Translations under genes and position numbers: made by a program
The notes under the pieces: model-generated
Told to the model about the DNA's origin: nothing
The model's input: the letters and a program-made list of their open reading frames with translations, nothing else
Database searches by the model: none
Shown here: piece by piece, positions 30,316 to 39,024 of the stretch
Layout of the letters: each line of letters opens with the position of its first letter
Position numbering within the stretch: the stretch's first letter is position 1
Source of the DNA: Chloroflexota bacterium
Lineage (GTDB): Bacteria > Chloroflexota > UBA11872
DNA: 64,000 nt
Assembly: GCA_022826485.1 (NCBI GenBank)
Contig: JAJDUU010000026.1
Location: forward strand, 1-64,000
Direction: 5' to 3'

Positions 30316-33150
30316 CTATGGCAGCGGTCTCACCTGCATGGGGCTGTCGACGGGCGCATAGGACGCCACGCCATCGTCCGTGATCGTGATCCGCACGAGC
30401 GGAATGAACGCCGCGTCGCGCCAGGAGTTCGGTCGCCACTCGTGCCGCAGTCGGACCGCGAGGGTCCAGGCGCCGGAATCGAGGCTGCCTTCGGTGGATG
30501 CCACCGCGACCCACCGGCCATCGGCCTGCCGCACCTCCAGCCTTGGCTCGCGGGGGTCGAACGCATACGTGTGGGCCACCGCCCCCGACCCGGGCGCGAC
30601 CTGGCCGGCAAACCACCGAACCTGCGCCGGGATGCGGCCGCCATGCAGAAACGCGGTTGGAATGGCCCAGGGCGATTCGTCTCCGTTAACGATCACCCAA
30701 TCCTGGCCGGACCATTGCCGTGAATCCTGAGTGTCCCAGTTCACCGTGAAGACGAAGCGTTGATCCTGGGCTTGGGCGTCGGACACACGAATGCCGACGA
30801 GCGGCGGCGCGGGCTCGACCGCTGGCGGCGGCATGATCGGGGCCACGGCTCCGTCGGGCGCATAGACCGCAATCGCGTCGGTCCACCAGATGGGCTGACG
30901 ACCGTCGGGCGGGAACATCCAGGGCGCAAACTGCGCCGACGTGATCACGAGGTCGGGGGCATGTCCGTCCACCGGTTCGACCGGCCAGGGCGACAAGAGG
31001 TGCAGCAGCGTCCCGGGCACGGCGCCGAACAGCCGGGCATGGGACAGGGTCGATGCCACCTGGAGCGCTTCCACCGTCCCGAAGGAGGGCGGCAGATACA
31101 CCGTCGCGGTGGCGGGAACCGCCTGCCGCAGCGTCTCGAACGACGCCGGCGTCGGCGGCACGTCCAGCGCCAGAAACGCCGGACGCACGCGATAGAGCGC
31201 CTCCGATCCGTCTCGCACCACGGGCTCGAACAGCTCGGAGTCGGCCAGCCAGCGCTGCGCCCGAGGCGCCAGAACCGACACCCAGCCATCCGTCGCGTGG
31301 ACGAACTCGATGCCGAGCCGCCGGATGGCGCCCGGCTCGAGATACCTGGCGATGTCGAGGTATTCGGGACCGAGCCGGGGATACATGTGCACGTGCCCGA
31401 AGAACCCGGACGCGCTTGGACGGCCGGTGGCAAAGGCCACGGCGCCGAATCCCGGCGTGGGCGAGAACACGCGCGCGTCTACCGGCGTGCGGTCGCGGAG
31501 GTAGGCGGCAATGCGGTCGGCCACGGACGGCAGCTCATAGCGGCCCTGGTGCGAGTAGCGCGCGGCGGCCTCCGCCGGCGGGATGCGTGCATTGGCGACC
31601 TCGACCCCCTGCCCCAGGGTCAGGCCGAGATTGCGAACGGAGGGCGAGATCGTGGGCCATACGACGAGCGCCACGAGCAGCCCGGCGGCGGCGTAGCGCA
31701 GGCGCGGGGGCTGCAATTTGGCGAGACGCACACTGAGCGCCAGCAGCAACGCCAGCAGCGCGAAGTTTCGGGCGTGGCCGTCGAAGCGCGCCAGGTCCCA
31801 GGGGGCAGGCTCATAGCGCAGCACCAGCTTGGCCAGCATCAGCGCCCCGACGCCGGCGACCAGTGCCAGCACCAGGCGGTCGCGCCACGCCAGCGCCACG
31901 GCCATGGCGGCGACGATGATCGGGCTTCCAGCCGTGCCCAGCAGGCCGATGCCGCCGGGCCGCGACTGGATCGACCCCTGCACCCACGAGCGCCACTCAT
32001 GGCCGTTCCACCCGAAGGAGATCCCGATCAACTCCGTGTTGGCGAGGTTCGACTTGAGCGTGCCGCCGCCGATGGCCAGCAGGACCAGCCCCAGTGCCAG
32101 TCCGACGCCCGATCGCAGCAGCGCCATGCGTCGCCCGGCGTGGGCAGCTTCCGGCTTGACGAGATGCGCCAGCTCGAGCGCGCCCCACGCAGCCAGGATC
32201 ACCGGAGCGACGGTGGCCGAGAGCACGCCGACGAAGCCGATCATCCCGGCGAGCGCCAGCGACGCGGACCACGAACGACCGCCGGGATCCGCGGCGCGTT
32301 CGAGCACCACCAACGTGAGCGCATAGGACAGGGGATGCCGCGGCAGCCAGATATCCGGAACCCCGATAAACGGCGACGGCAACGGCCACTCCACGGACGG
32401 CCAGTAGATCTCCCCCAGCGACGCGCGAATTCCGGCGGAGGGAATGCCTGTCGGGACGGGAACTTGCAGGATGTTGGCGAAGAGTCCGGTTTGAGTCCAG
32501 GCGCCATACCCGAGCAGAAGCGGCACGGTGACCAGCACGGCGAATCGCGACGAGCGCCGCAGGAGCGCCGTCACCACCACCAGGATGAAGCTCGTCCAGG
32601 CATACGCGCCGAGCAGCTCGGTGACGAACGCGAGGTTGGGTCCGAATGGCGGCGTCAGCGCCGCCACCAGGAGGTCCGAGCCGTAGTGATAGGGCGCGGC
32701 GACGCCCGGACTCCAGAAGAAGCTGGGCGGAAAGCTGCCCGCGCGAATCGCGCCGGACATGCCCAGGTGGTCCGGCGCGTCGGGAATGGTGAGGGCCTGA
32801 CGGGCGGCGAGGCCGACCCACAGCAGCGCCAGCACGACGACGGCAAACCCCGCCAGCATGCGCGGCTCCGGTCGAATGCGCTCCGGCGCGCGCCAGGAAA
32901 GCACCGCGCCCAGCCCTAGCGTGATCCCCCAGCCGACGGCCGCGCCGGTGAGCCCCGGCCACAGGTACATGAGCAGGTTGACCACCACGCCCCACAGCGC
33001 CAGGCCGACCACCAGGCCCTGCGCTACGGCCATGCGGTCGTCGCTCTGACGGAGCACGACACGAACGACGATGAAGCCCACCGCGGCCAGCGCCATGAAC
33101 TCGCCCGCGAGGAGTAGCAGTCCCGGGAGGACGGCCGGATCGACGGTCAT
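30316..33150 (-). CDS. Array unit 6: GT-C-like polytopic membrane protein
   Basis: 944 residues. First loop IPDAPDHLGM and PYHYGSD; RFDGHARN. The loop near residues 365-400 differs from all others (TLKSNLANTELIGISFGWNG, then SWVQGSIQSRPGGIGLL), so this outer loop is also diversified. Variable segment GFGAVAFATGRPSASGF then FGHVHMYPR, shared with unit 2. Outer domain signature HEWRPNSWR, the last unit of that type: units 7-12 have another sequence there. ATG start with TTGAGGAA eight bases upstream. The 68-bp spacer after unit 7 closely resembles the two next spacers. Confidence 0.8.
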   Translation of the reverse strand: MTVDPAVLPGLLLLAGEFMALAAVGFIVVRVVLRQSDDRMAVAQGLVVGLALWGVVVNLLMYLWPGLTGAAVGWGITLGLGAVLSWRAPERIRPEPRMLAGFAVVVLALLWVGLAARQALTIPDAPDHLGMSGAIRAGSFPPSFFWSPGVAAPYHYGSDLLVAALTPPFGPNLAFVTELLGAYAWTSFILVVVTALLRRSSRFAVLVTVPLLLGYGAWTQTGLFANILQVPVPTGIPSAGIRASLGEIYWPSVEWPLPSPFIGVPDIWLPRHPLSYALTLVVLERAADPGGRSWSASLALAGMIGFVGVLSATVAPVILAAWGALELAHLVKPEAAHAGRRMALLRSGVGLALGLVLLAIGGGTLKSNLANTELIGISFGWNGHEWRSWVQGSIQSRPGGIGLLGTAGSPIIVAAMAVALAWRDRLVLALVAGVGALMLAKLVLRYEPAPWDLARFDGHARNFALLALLLALSVRLAKLQPPRLRYAAAGLLVALVVWPTISPSVRNLGLTLGQGVEVANARIPPAEAAARYSHQGRYELPSVADRIAAYLRDRTPVDARVFSPTPGFGAVAFATGRPSASGFFGHVHMYPRLGPEYLDIARYLEPGAIRRLGIEFVHATDGWVSVLAPRAQRWLADSELFEPVVRDGSEALYRVRPAFLALDVPPTPASFETLRQAVPATATVYLPPSFGTVEALQVASTLSHARLFGAVPGTLLHLLSPWPVEPVDGHAPDLVITSAQFAPWMFPPDGRQPIWWTDAIAVYAPDGAVAPIMPPPAVEPAPPLVGIRVSDAQAQDQRFVFTVNWDTQDSRQWSGQDWVIVNGDESPWAIPTAFLHGGRIPAQVRWFAGQVAPGSGAVAHTYAFDPREPRLEVRQADGRWVAVASTEGSLDSGAWTLAVRLRHEWRPNSWRDAAFIPLVRITITDDGVASYAPVDSPMQVRPLP

Positions 33151-33218
33151 TCAGCGTTCCTCAACGGCAGCTTCCGGGTTTGCGACGTGTTGCTTCCCGC
33201 GTGGCGCCGGCGCCCACG
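33151..33218. repeat. Conserved 68-bp inter-unit spacer
   Basis: This spacer and those at 36051-36118 and 38957-39024 are all exactly 68 bp and clearly homologous (CTCAACGGC near one end, TTTGCGACGTG or TCTGCGACGTG in the middle, CACGCTA at the stop of the upstream unit). On the coding strand they give the downstream ribosome binding site. They show that the duplicated module is gene plus spacer. Confidence 0.85.
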
Positions 33219-36050
33219 CTAGGGTTCGAGCAGGTCATCGTAGACCTCGTACGACACGGCGCCGTCCTCGGTTATCGTCGCCTTCAGCACTGGAATGAAT
33301 GCCGCTACCTCGTGCGCCAGGTAGGTGCCGCGGTCCACCTCCTGCCGCAGCCGCAGCGCCAGCGTCCAAGAGCCGGGTCCGATCATCCCAGCGGACGATT
33401 CCTCAGTCCTGAATCCCCCGTCGCCGGTACGCACCGCCAGGGTCGACGACGCGGCATCGTAGACATACCCGTGCGTCGTGGTCCCTCGTCCCCGCACGAC
33501 CTGGCCGGCGAACCACTGCTCCACCACCGGCTTGCCGCCATCCAGATGTTGCGGGATTGTCCACGGTGATTCATCGACATTGATAAGCACCCAATCCTGT
33601 CCCGCCCAGCGTTCGGGCGAGTGATCGTCGACCGTCAGGGTGAAGCTGATCTGCCCCGCCGCCTGCCGCACGTCCGACACCCCCACGCTGATTGGCGGCG
33701 GTTCCGGCGGCGCACTGTCGGGCGGCGGCATGATCGGCGGAACGGCTCCGCCGGGCGCGTAGACGGCCATCTCGTGTTTCCACCAGATAGGTTGCCGGCT
33801 CTCCGGCGGGAACATCCACGGCTCCTGCTCTCGCGGCAGGATCACCAGGTCCGGCGTCTGCGCGCCGAGCGGTTCGGCGGACAACGAGCTCAGGGCGTGC
33901 GCCCTTCGCTGCATGTACTTCAGCACACCAAATAGTTCGGCCTCAGGCGAAAGCACCGACGCAATGCGCAGGGTGGTGTCGGTCTCGAAGGGCGCGCCGG
34001 TCGGCCAGTACACCAGGGCGCCTGGGGGCACGGCCTGCAGCAGCGCCTCGAACGACGCGGGCGTCGGAGGCGCCTCCAGCGCCAGGAACGCCGGGCGCAC
34101 GCGGTAGAGCACCACGTCGCCATCCCGCACCACGGGCTCAAACAACTCGGGGTCGGCCAGCCAGCGCCGCGCCCGCTCCGGCAGCCCCTCGACCCAAGCG
34201 TCCGTGGCGTAGACGTAGTCGAAACCGAGCCGCTCGATGGCCCCCGGCTCCAGATAGTCGCGGGCATCCATGAACTCCGGGCCAATGACGTATCGCTGAT
34301 GGGGCATGTTGGCGTAACCCACGCCGTTCGGGCGGCCGGTGGCGAAGAGCACGTTCCAGTGAGGCGGCTCGGGCACGAGCACGCGCGCGTTCAGCGCGGC
34401 GTGGTCCCGGACGTAGGTCACAACTCGTTCGGATACGGCGGGCATCGCCGCCCGCCCCCATCCATAGATCTCGGTGGCTGCCGGCCGCAGCGACCCGGCG
34501 TTGGCCACCTCGACCCCCTGGCCCAACGCCAGCGCAAGATTTCGGCCCGGCGTCACGACCGTCGGCCAGACGATCAGTCCCACCAGCAGCGCGCCCGCGG
34601 CATAGCGCCAGCGAGGACGCAGGGTCACCAGGCGCGCGCTCAGGGCCAGCAGCAGCGCCACCAGGGCAAGGTTGCGCGCGTGACCCGCCATCCGGTTGAT
34701 GTTCACCGGATAGGACTCATAGCGAAGCAGCAGCCAGGCCAGCGTCAGTAGAGCCGCGCCAACGGCCAGTGTCAGCACCAGACGGTCGCGTCGCGCCAGC
34801 AGCGCGGCAATGCCCGCCACGGCCACCGGTCCCAGCGCCAACAGGGCCACGCCGCCGGGGCGTGGATCAAACACGCCCAACACGCGCCAGTCGCCCGGGC
34901 TGCCGTCCCACCAGAACGAGAGTCCGGGGGACGCGGAGCCCAGGAGCATTCCCGTAAACGCGCCGCCGCCGGCCAGCAGCAGGGCCACGGCCAGCGCCAG
35001 GCCGGCGCTCGGCGCGACCACGGCTCGCCACGTCAAGGCTCGCGCGCGCCAGGCTTGCCCGAGCGGCGCCGCCTCGAGACCCGCCCAGAGCAGCAAGCTC
35101 ACCGGCGCCATGGTCGTCGACAACAGGCCAATCCACCCCACCAGCCCCGCCAGTGTCAGGTGTGCCCGCCACGACCGGCGCTTGCCCTGCGCCGCGCGCT
35201 CCGCCACCACGATCGTCAGCGCGTACGCCAGTGGAAATTGGGGCTTCCAAACGTTGGGCAGCACAGCCTCCGTGCGCCGCCAGGGCTGATCCGCGGTCGG
35301 CCAGTAGATTTCGGCCAGCGAGGCGCGCAGGCCCGCCTCCGGGAGCCCGGACGGGAATGGTCCCTGCAATATCCCTGGGCCCACGGCCGCCCACGTCCAG
35401 AGGCCGCCGGTGAGCAGCAGCGGGGCGAGCACCAGCGCCACTCGCCACGAGCCGCGCGCCGCCAGCAGCGTCACCACCACCAGCGTGAAGCTCGTCCACC
35501 CATAGACGCCCAGCAGCTCCGAAACGAATGCCAGGTCGGGCCCCACCGGCGGCGTCAGCAATCCAACGAGGAGCTCGGTGGCATGGTGATAGGGCAAGAG
35601 CACGCCCGGATTCCAGGGCGCCTCCGGCGGGAATCCGCCCGCTTGCATCCAGGCCGACACCCCCAGATATACGTGTGGGTCGGAGATGGTCAGTTGCTGC
35701 CGGCTGGCGAGCGCTACCCACATGAGTGCAAGGACCGCCAGGGCGAATCCCGCCGCCACGCGAGGCCGCGGACCAATGGGTTTGGGCGCGCGCCACGCCA
35801 GCACCGCGCCGAGCGTCAGCGTGAGACCCCAGCCCACGGCTGCGCCGGCGAGCCCCGGCACGGCGTAGAGCACGAAGTTGGTGATCAGGCCCCACAGCGC
35901 CGGGCCAACCACCAGCCCCTGCGCCAGGGCCACGCGGTCGTCGGCCTGGCGGAGCACGACCCGCGCCACGATGAAGCCCACCACGGCGAGGGCGGCGAGC
36001 TCGGCCAGAAGCAGGAGAAAGCCCGGCACGACCGCCGGATCGACGGTCAT
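33219..36050 (-). CDS. Array unit 7: GT-C-like polytopic membrane protein (reference member)
   Basis: 943 residues, used here for family numbering. About 12 hydrophobic segments fill residues 8-510. A cytoplasmic loop LRQADDRVALAQGLVVG (33-49) follows the first. The first outer loop has Asp124 (ISDPHVYLG) and Tyr154-His155-His156; the family's His128 is Tyr in this unit only. RMAGHARN is at 453-460, WNVLFATGRPNGVGY at 565-579, YATDAW at 614-619. A Pro-rich linker (771-787) leads to the C-terminal beta domain with ERWAGQDWVLINVDESPWTI and the clade signature EVDRGTYLAHE. ATG start. Over residues 705-790 it is nearly identical to unit 11, four places away. Confidence 0.82.
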   Translation of the reverse strand: MTVDPAVVPGFLLLLAELAALAVVGFIVARVVLRQADDRVALAQGLVVGPALWGLITNFVLYAVPGLAGAAVGWGLTLTLGAVLAWRAPKPIGPRPRVAAGFALAVLALMWVALASRQQLTISDPHVYLGVSAWMQAGGFPPEAPWNPGVLLPYHHATELLVGLLTPPVGPDLAFVSELLGVYGWTSFTLVVVTLLAARGSWRVALVLAPLLLTGGLWTWAAVGPGILQGPFPSGLPEAGLRASLAEIYWPTADQPWRRTEAVLPNVWKPQFPLAYALTIVVAERAAQGKRRSWRAHLTLAGLVGWIGLLSTTMAPVSLLLWAGLEAAPLGQAWRARALTWRAVVAPSAGLALAVALLLAGGGAFTGMLLGSASPGLSFWWDGSPGDWRVLGVFDPRPGGVALLALGPVAVAGIAALLARRDRLVLTLAVGAALLTLAWLLLRYESYPVNINRMAGHARNLALVALLLALSARLVTLRPRWRYAAGALLVGLIVWPTVVTPGRNLALALGQGVEVANAGSLRPAATEIYGWGRAAMPAVSERVVTYVRDHAALNARVLVPEPPHWNVLFATGRPNGVGYANMPHQRYVIGPEFMDARDYLEPGAIERLGFDYVYATDAWVEGLPERARRWLADPELFEPVVRDGDVVLYRVRPAFLALEAPPTPASFEALLQAVPPGALVYWPTGAPFETDTTLRIASVLSPEAELFGVLKYMQRRAHALSSLSAEPLGAQTPDLVILPREQEPWMFPPESRQPIWWKHEMAVYAPGGAVPPIMPPPDSAPPEPPPISVGVSDVRQAAGQISFTLTVDDHSPERWAGQDWVLINVDESPWTIPQHLDGGKPVVEQWFAGQVVRGRGTTTHGYVYDAASSTLAVRTGDGGFRTEESSAGMIGPGSWTLALRLRQEVDRGTYLAHEVAAFIPVLKATITEDGAVSYEVYDDLLEP

Positions 36051-36118
36051 TCAGCCTGTCTCAACGGCAGTCTCTGGTTCTGCGACGTGTTGCTTTCCGC
36101 CTGGCGCCGACGTCCACG
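36051..36118. repeat. Conserved 68-bp inter-unit spacer
   Basis: Second copy of the spacer described at 33151-33218, between units 7 and 8. Small substitutions only. The ribosome binding site it supplies to unit 7 is weaker than in the other two copies. Confidence 0.85.
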
Positions 36119-38956
36119 CTAGGGGCTGCGAAGGTCATCGTAGACCTCGTACACGACCGCACCGTCCTCGGAGACCGTCACCTTCAGCACTGGAATGAAT
36201 GCCGCTTCCTCATGCGCAAGGTACGTGCCACGGTCTACCTCCTGCCGCAGGCGCAGCGCCAGCGTCCACGAGCCGGGGCCGATCATCCCAGCGGACGATT
36301 CTTCGGTCCTGAATCCCCCGTCGCCCGTGCGCACGTGCAGCGAGGACGCCACGGCATCGAAGACATATCCATGCGTCGAAGTCCCTCGCCCCCGCACCAC
36401 CTGGCCGGCGAACCATTGCTCCACGACCGGCGTGCGTTGATCGGACTCCAGGTGCTTGGGGATCGCCCAGGGCGACTCGTCGACGCTGATGAGCACCCAA
36501 TCCTGTCCCGACCAGCGGTCCGGCGAGTGATCCTCGACCGTGATCGTGAAGGCCAGCCGCCCGTCCGAGACCCGCACGTCCGACATCCGCAAGCTGATGG
36601 GTGGAGGCTCGTGCGGTCGCCAGGCGTCCGGCGGCGGCATGATCGGCGCCACGGTCCCGTGCGGCGCGTAGATGGCCATCGACTCATGCCACCAGATCGG
36701 TTGCCTGCCTTCCGGCGGGAACATCCACGGATCGAGTCCCACGGGCACGATCACCAGGTCCGGCGTCTGCTCGCCAAGCGACTCGACCGGTACCGGCGTG
36801 AGCGCATGCAATCGCCGCAGCGCGTATTTGAGCACGCCGTACAGTTGCGCCTCCGGCGCCAGCACCGAGGCTACCCGCATGGTGGTATCCGTCTCGAATG
36901 GCGCGCCGGAAGGCCAGTACACCTTGGCGCCCGCGGGCACCGTCCGCCGGAGGGCCTCGAACGACGCCGGCGTCGGCGGCACGTCCAGCGCCAGAAATGC
37001 CGGCGTCACCCGATAGAGCGCCTCGGCGCCGTCGCGCACCAGCAACTCGAACAACGCCGGATCGGCCAACCAGAGCCGCGCCCGGACCGGCAAGCTCGCC
37101 GACCATTCGTCCGTGGCATAGAGATAATCGAATCCCAGCCGCCGCGCAGCGCCCGGCTCCAAAGAGTTGCGCACATCCAGGTACTCGGGACCAAAGACGA
37201 ATTGCTGGTGGCGCAGATTGGGGAAACCCGCGCTGTTTGGGCGGCCGGTAGCTGACGTGATCTTCCACACGAACTGTCCCGGCACGAACACGCGTGCGTC
37301 GACCTCGGTATGGTCGCGAATGTAGGCCGCAACTCGCGCCGAAACTGGGGGCAACGCCGTTCGCCTTAGCGCGGCTGACTCGCCGGCTGACGGCGGCGCC
37401 CATTCAGCATTCGCCACCTCGATGCCTTGTGCGAGCGCCATCCCCAAGTTGCGCACCGGTTCCACGCTCGTCGGCCAGATGACCAGGCCGGCGAGCAGCG
37501 CGCCGGCGGCGTAGCGCCAGCGGGGTCGCAACCGCGCGAGGCGCACGCTCACGGCCAGCACAAGCGCCAGCAGCGCGAAGTTGAATGCGTGCCCCGCCAG
37601 CCGGTTGATGTCGAACGGATGGAGCTCGTAGCGCAGCACGAGCCAGGCCAACCCCAGCAGGCCGGCGCCCACGGCGAGCGCCGTCACCAGGCGGTCGCGC
37701 CACACCAGCAGCGCGGCGAGCGCCGCCCCAACCACCGGGCCAATCGTGACCAGGCCCACCCCGCCCGGCCGAGCGTCGAACGCGCCCAACAGCCGCCAGG
37801 ACTGTGGATTGCCCTCCCACCAGAACACGAGGCCGGAGGACAGGGAACCCTGGAGCATTCCCGTAAACCTGCCGCCGCCGGCCAGCAGCAGGACCACCGC
37901 CAGCGCCAGGCCGGCGACCGGCCGCAGCACGGCCCGCCAGGTCAGTGCTCGCGTGCGCCGGACCTGCCCGAGAAGTGGCAGCGCCTCAACGCCCGCCCAG
38001 AGCGCGAGCACCAGCGGGGTGAGCGATGTGGCCAGCAGGCCGATCCAGCCGACCAAGCCTGCCAGCGCCACGGTCGCCGGCCACGACCGACCCGCGCCCT
38101 TCGCCGCACACCCCAGCACCACAAGCGTCAACGCATACGCCAGCGGGTACTGGGGATTTCGAAGATTGGGCAATGCCGTATCCCAGATCAGCGACTGGCC
38201 CGAGGTCGGCCAGAACACCTCGGCTAGCGACGCGCGCAAGCCCGCCTCGGGCAGCCCCGCCGGAATCGGACCATGGAGAATCCCGCTTCCCAACGAGGTA
38301 CCCGTCCAGAGACCGGGCGAAAGCAGGAGCGGCGCGAGCAACAGCGCCACTCGCCAGGAACTGCGCACCAAGAGCATCGTTACCACCAACACCGCGAGGC
38401 TTGTCCAGGCGTAGACGCCCAACAACTCCTTCACAAAAGCCAGATCAGGCCCAAACGGCGGCGCCAACAGCCCGATGAGAAGGTCGACGCCGTGGTGGTA
38501 ACGGAGGGGCGCGCCGGGACTCCAGGACAGCTCCGGCGGAAACCCACCCGCTCGGAATGCCGCGGCCATTCCCAGGTGGAGCGCCGGATCGGCAACGCTC
38601 ACGAGCTGATGACTCGCGAGCGCCACCCACGAGAGCGCCAGGACCAACGCGGCAAACCCGGCCGCCAGGCGCACCCGCGGCCAGGCGGGGCGCCCGCGCC
38701 ACGCCAGGATTACGCCGAGCGTCAGCGTCACGCTCCAGCCCACGGCTGCGCCGGCGAGCCCCGGCACGGCGTAGAGCGCGAAGTTGGTGATCAGGCCCCA
38801 CAGCGCCGGGCCAACCACCAGCCCCTGCGCCAGCGCCATGCGGTCGTCGGCCTGGCGGAGCACGACCCGCGCCACGATGAAGCCCACCGCGGCGAGGACG
38901 GCGAACTCGGCCAGAAGCAAGAGAAAGCCCGGCACGACCGCCGGATCGACGGTCAC
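36119..38956 (-). CDS. Array unit 8: GT-C-like polytopic membrane protein
   Basis: 945 residues. First loop VADPALHLGM and YHHGVD; LASHQ replaces the usual LASRQ before the Asp; RLAGHAFN with Phe instead of Arg. Variable segment FVWKITSATGRPNSAGF then PNLRHQQFVF, whose KIT motif is shared only with unit 12. The segment ALRRLHALTPVPVESLG and LVIVPVGLDPWMFPP also pair it with unit 12, and the latter with unit 9. Signature EVDRGTYLAHE. GTG start with GAGGAAAG five bases upstream. Confidence 0.82.
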   Translation of the reverse strand: MTVDPAVVPGFLLLLAEFAVLAAVGFIVARVVLRQADDRMALAQGLVVGPALWGLITNFALYAVPGLAGAAVGWSVTLTLGVILAWRGRPAWPRVRLAAGFAALVLALSWVALASHQLVSVADPALHLGMAAAFRAGGFPPELSWSPGAPLRYHHGVDLLIGLLAPPFGPDLAFVKELLGVYAWTSLAVLVVTMLLVRSSWRVALLLAPLLLSPGLWTGTSLGSGILHGPIPAGLPEAGLRASLAEVFWPTSGQSLIWDTALPNLRNPQYPLAYALTLVVLGCAAKGAGRSWPATVALAGLVGWIGLLATSLTPLVLALWAGVEALPLLGQVRRTRALTWRAVLRPVAGLALAVVLLLAGGGRFTGMLQGSLSSGLVFWWEGNPQSWRLLGAFDARPGGVGLVTIGPVVGAALAALLVWRDRLVTALAVGAGLLGLAWLVLRYELHPFDINRLAGHAFNFALLALVLAVSVRLARLRPRWRYAAGALLAGLVIWPTSVEPVRNLGMALAQGIEVANAEWAPPSAGESAALRRTALPPVSARVAAYIRDHTEVDARVFVPGQFVWKITSATGRPNSAGFPNLRHQQFVFGPEYLDVRNSLEPGAARRLGFDYLYATDEWSASLPVRARLWLADPALFELLVRDGAEALYRVTPAFLALDVPPTPASFEALRRTVPAGAKVYWPSGAPFETDTTMRVASVLAPEAQLYGVLKYALRRLHALTPVPVESLGEQTPDLVIVPVGLDPWMFPPEGRQPIWWHESMAIYAPHGTVAPIMPPPDAWRPHEPPPISLRMSDVRVSDGRLAFTITVEDHSPDRWSGQDWVLISVDESPWAIPKHLESDQRTPVVEQWFAGQVVRGRGTSTHGYVFDAVASSLHVRTGDGGFRTEESSAGMIGPGSWTLALRLRQEVDRGTYLAHEEAAFIPVLKVTVSEDGAVVYEVYDDLRSP

Positions 38957-39024
38957 TCAGCTTTCCTCAACGGCGGGTTCCGGGTTTGCGACGTGCCGCG
39001 TCCCGCTTGGCGTCGGCGCGCACG
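38957..39024. repeat. Conserved 68-bp inter-unit spacer
   Basis: Third copy of the same spacer, between units 8 and 9. The next spacers (41863-41931, 44773-44839) are of nearly equal length (69 and 67 bp) and keep CCACGCTA at the upstream stop, but are otherwise diverged. Confidence 0.85.

Noticed and set aside
30760-32919. 719-codon + strand frame opposite array unit 6
   Set aside because: Every unit has similar antisense frames rich in Arg, His and Gln, caused by codon bias; no recognisable domain.
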